A DNA stretch of 64,000 nucleotides from Lysinibacillus sp. OF-1 (lineage in GTDB: Bacteria > Bacillota > Bacilli > Bacillales_A > Planococcaceae). The notes beneath the pieces were generated by a model. The model saw nothing but the letters and a program-made list of their open reading frames with translations. It had not been told where the DNA came from and searched no databases. Below, in pieces: positions 62,733-64,000 of this stretch (positions are counted from its first letter, which is position 1; every line of letters begins with the position of its first letter). Location: the NCBI RefSeq assembly GCF_028356935.1, contig NZ_CP102798.1:2728001-2792000 (forward strand). Direction: 5' to 3'. Position numbers and translations under genes: made by a program.

Positions 62733-62762
62733 TGTTAACTAATAACAATATAAAAGTTAACA
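62733..62762 (-). promoter_or_regulatory. BirA operator of the biotin operon
   Basis: TGTTAAC and GTTAACA (62733-62739 and 62756-62762) form a perfect inverted repeat with a 16-bp spacer, 20 bases ahead of bioD, matching the BirA operator layout of Bacilli. Biotin-bound BirA should repress bioDAYB. Confidence 0.85.
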
Positions 62763-62976
62763 CATTTAATTTCATTTTGTAAATGCCTATTTGCATTTTC
62801 TAAGAAACTCGTTTTTAAAAAGGGAATTTTGCGATAATTTATGTAAAACTAAATCATTACCTCCTAAATCCTACTCGAGGCTACTTATTCATAAAATAAA
62901 AAGGATTGAAAATAACGCTGATATTGAAAGGAGTTTCATCTCATCTTGTAGTATTACACTGTATGGGGGTGGTTGT

Positions 62977-63444
62977 ATGTTTGGCATTTTTAAAGAATCC
63001 GAGAAGATCATCGATACATATGAACAAGTGCATTCAATTTTAAAATCTTTACTGACCTATGAACTAAAAGAATTACCGACCCGTTATGAATTTTGGTATC
63101 GTGTGGCGATACGTCTTGAGGAGTTTCGCACATTACAGATGGAGCATCGAACTAAGATTTCGATGACCTCATCTGTTGGACGCTTTCATCAAACACAATA
63201 TGAGACCATCACACAAAAATTAGCAAAGTTTGAGCGATTAGCTGATATCTATAAGCTATTTTGTATCGAAGAAGAACGAGCAGGATTAAATCATCGCCTT
63301 TATTTTCATCAAGAAGCTATTGCTGCTCTGTATAAGCATATACAACATAAGGAGCTTTACACGTATTGTGACGATGTTCAACAGCAATTTTGGGAGGCCG
63401 TCCGTGATGACATGCTAAATGCAATCGCACACCTCGATTCATGA
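62977..63444 (+). CDS. Hypothetical protein, 155 aa
   Basis: ATG 62977 follows GGGGGTGG; the longer open frame upstream overlaps the biotin promoter side and has no ribosome-binding site. The product is hydrophilic and predicted to be mostly helical (FGIFKESEKIIDTYEQVHSI, then a Glu/Lys/His-rich chain), with no signal peptide or metal motif. I do not recognise the family. It is monocistronic and followed by an inverted-repeat element containing a terminator. Confidence 0.65.
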   Translation: MFGIFKESEKIIDTYEQVHSILKSLLTYELKELPTRYEFWYRVAIRLEEFRTLQMEHRTKISMTSSVGRFHQTQYETITQKLAKFERLADIYKLFCIEEERAGLNHRLYFHQEAIAALYKHIQHKELYTYCDDVQQQFWEAVRDDMLNAIAHLDS

Positions 63445-63452
63445 TGTTGGAG

Positions 63453-63602
63453 GAGGCTGGGGCAAAAAGAAAAAATGTTAGACCAAGATACAATCGGTCT
63501 GACATTTTTTTGATTTAGGAAGAAATATTTAACTCAATGAGGCAAAAAAATTATTATCTATTTTCACTATTTTTCAAAATAATCGAGTTCTGCCCCAGCC
63601 TC
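63453..63602. repeat. GAGGCTGGGGCA inverted-repeat element (about 150 bp)
   Basis: GAGGCTGGGGCA at 63453-63464 and its exact complement TGCCCCAGCCTC at 63591-63602 bound a 150-bp unit. Inside is a second hairpin (63474-63511). Elements with ends of the GAGGCTGGG(A/G)CA type are widespread intergenic repeats in Firmicutes. No gene is present inside. Confidence 0.8.
63472..63512 (+). terminator. Terminator within the inverted-repeat element
   Basis: AAAAATGTTAGACC pairs with GGTCTGACATTTTTTT (about 63474-63487 with 63498-63511), downstream of the 155-residue gene. A strong stem followed by a T-run. Confidence 0.8.
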
Positions 63603-63604
63603 TT

Positions 63605-63628
63605 ACTGTTTATTAGCCATAAACAGTC
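63605..63628. repeat. Small hairpin after the repeat element
   Basis: ACTGTTTAT and ATAAACAGT (about 63605-63613 with 63617-63625) form a perfect short stem. It lies between the repeat element and the response-regulator gene; no U-run follows. Confidence 0.4.
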
Positions 63629-63749
63629 CTCCTTGATTGCTTTGCTCTATAGGATATGGCAGTGTTAAAATGACACAAGCGCTAAACCTTCTCTTTCCCA
63701 TCCGAGATAAAAGTTGGTATATTTTATAATAGGAAGGAGATTTAGTGAT

Positions 63750-64000
63750 ATGGTGAACGAGAAGATTTTAATAGTAGAAGATGACATAGATATTATGGAA
63801 GTTTTATCGCTAACGCTAGTGAATGCTAACTATACAGTATTAAAGGCACCCTCCCTATCCACTGGTTGGCATCTCGTTGGCACGCAACAACCCGATTTAA
63901 TCTTGTTAGATGTTAATTTACCGGATGGTACAGGCTTTGAGCTAGCCAAAAAAATCCGAGAAGTATCGGATGCCATTATCATCTTTGTGACCGTCAATCA
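63750..64000 (+). CDS. Response regulator receiver-domain protein, partial
   Basis: ATG 63750 behind AGGAAGGAGA opens a frame that runs off the right edge; 83 codons are visible. They form the first part of a receiver domain: the acidic pair in ILIVEDDIDIM, the phosphorylated Asp in LILLDVNLPDGTGFELAKKI and the following strand IIIFVTVN. The output domain lies outside the window; an OmpR-type DNA-binding regulator is the most common case but unproven here. Confidence 0.88.
   Translation, partial: MVNEKILIVEDDIDIMEVLSLTLVNANYTVLKAPSLSTGWHLVGTQQPDLILLDVNLPDGTGFELAKKIREVSDAIIIFVTVN

Noticed and set aside
62791-62976. Upstream part of the 155-residue gene's open frame
   Set aside because: It has no SD, and its residues look non-coding; ATG 62977 behind GGGGGTGG is better supported.
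1-64000. Insertion sequences, prophage genes, rRNA or tRNA genes
   Set aside because: No transposase, integrase, phage structural genes or RNA gene sequences were recognised; the T-box and riboswitches are leaders, not tRNA genes.

Overview
The window reads as a chromosomal segment of a low-GC, spore-forming Gram-positive bacterium, most likely a Lysinibacillus of the L. sphaericus/L. fusiformis group (inference). The supporting signs are AT-rich Bacillaceae-type genes with strong GGAGG ribosome-binding sites, a proI/yqjP/yqjQ/yqjM neighbourhood as in Bacillus, a sporulation-type diadenylate cyclase (cdaS), T-box and cobalamin riboswitch control, and a bioD-bioA-bioY-bioB operon of the kind described for 'Bacillus sphaericus'. 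No rRNA, tRNA, prophage, insertion sequence or CRISPR array was seen.

Layout. 1-6.8 kb: a partial hypothetical gene, a Fur-box-flanked AraC regulator that runs in frame into a siderophore-binding lipoprotein, a GntR-led membrane-protein operon, and two copies of a short repeated module that carries a ribosome-binding site, a tiny ORF and a terminator. 7-16 kb: argGH with ARG-box-like sites, a MerR/CPBP pair, and the yqj cluster (SDR, MBL hydrolase, T-box-controlled proI, namA). 16-18.2 kb: a divergent LysR/DUF2332 pair in which both genes are broken, one by an in-frame stop and one by a one-base frameshift. 18.2-24.5 kb: a MarR-controlled quinone/flavin detoxification-type cluster, cdaS, and a TetR/MFS efflux pair with matching palindromic operators.

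24.8-45.3 kb is the core of the window. A long, tightly overlapping minus-strand anaerobic cobalamin operon runs cbiW-cbiH60-cbiX-cbiJ-cbiC-cbiD-cbiET-cbiL-cbiF-cbiG-cbiA-sirC-cobA-nitroreductase-cobO, then a 42-bp tandem repeat, cbiP and an ATGA-coupled methyltransferase; rnz follows. It closely follows the published B. megaterium cobI operon. A cobalamin riboswitch precedes it. A second cobalamin riboswitch on the plus strand precedes the cobalt-uptake operon cbiMNQO, so cobalt import and corrin-ring synthesis diverge from one switch-controlled intergenic region.

45.6-64 kb: a 1166-residue secreted subtilisin-like protease, a small glycan locus (GT4, GT2, CapE-like dehydratase, RmlD-like reductase), DNA polymerase IV, a MocR/aminotransferase pair with a repeated operator, a 40-residue conserved-looking small ORF, a 21-bp minisatellite, the BirA-controlled bioDAYB operon, an unknown 155-residue protein, a GAGGCTGGGGCA inverted-repeat element and the start of a response regulator.

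No wholly new multi-gene system is evident. The least explained items are the duplicated RBS/mini-ORF/terminator module, the regulator-lipoprotein fusion with an internal Fur box, the two 21-bp-period minisatellites inside or next to vitamin operons, and the methyltransferase and nitroreductase riding in the B12 operon.
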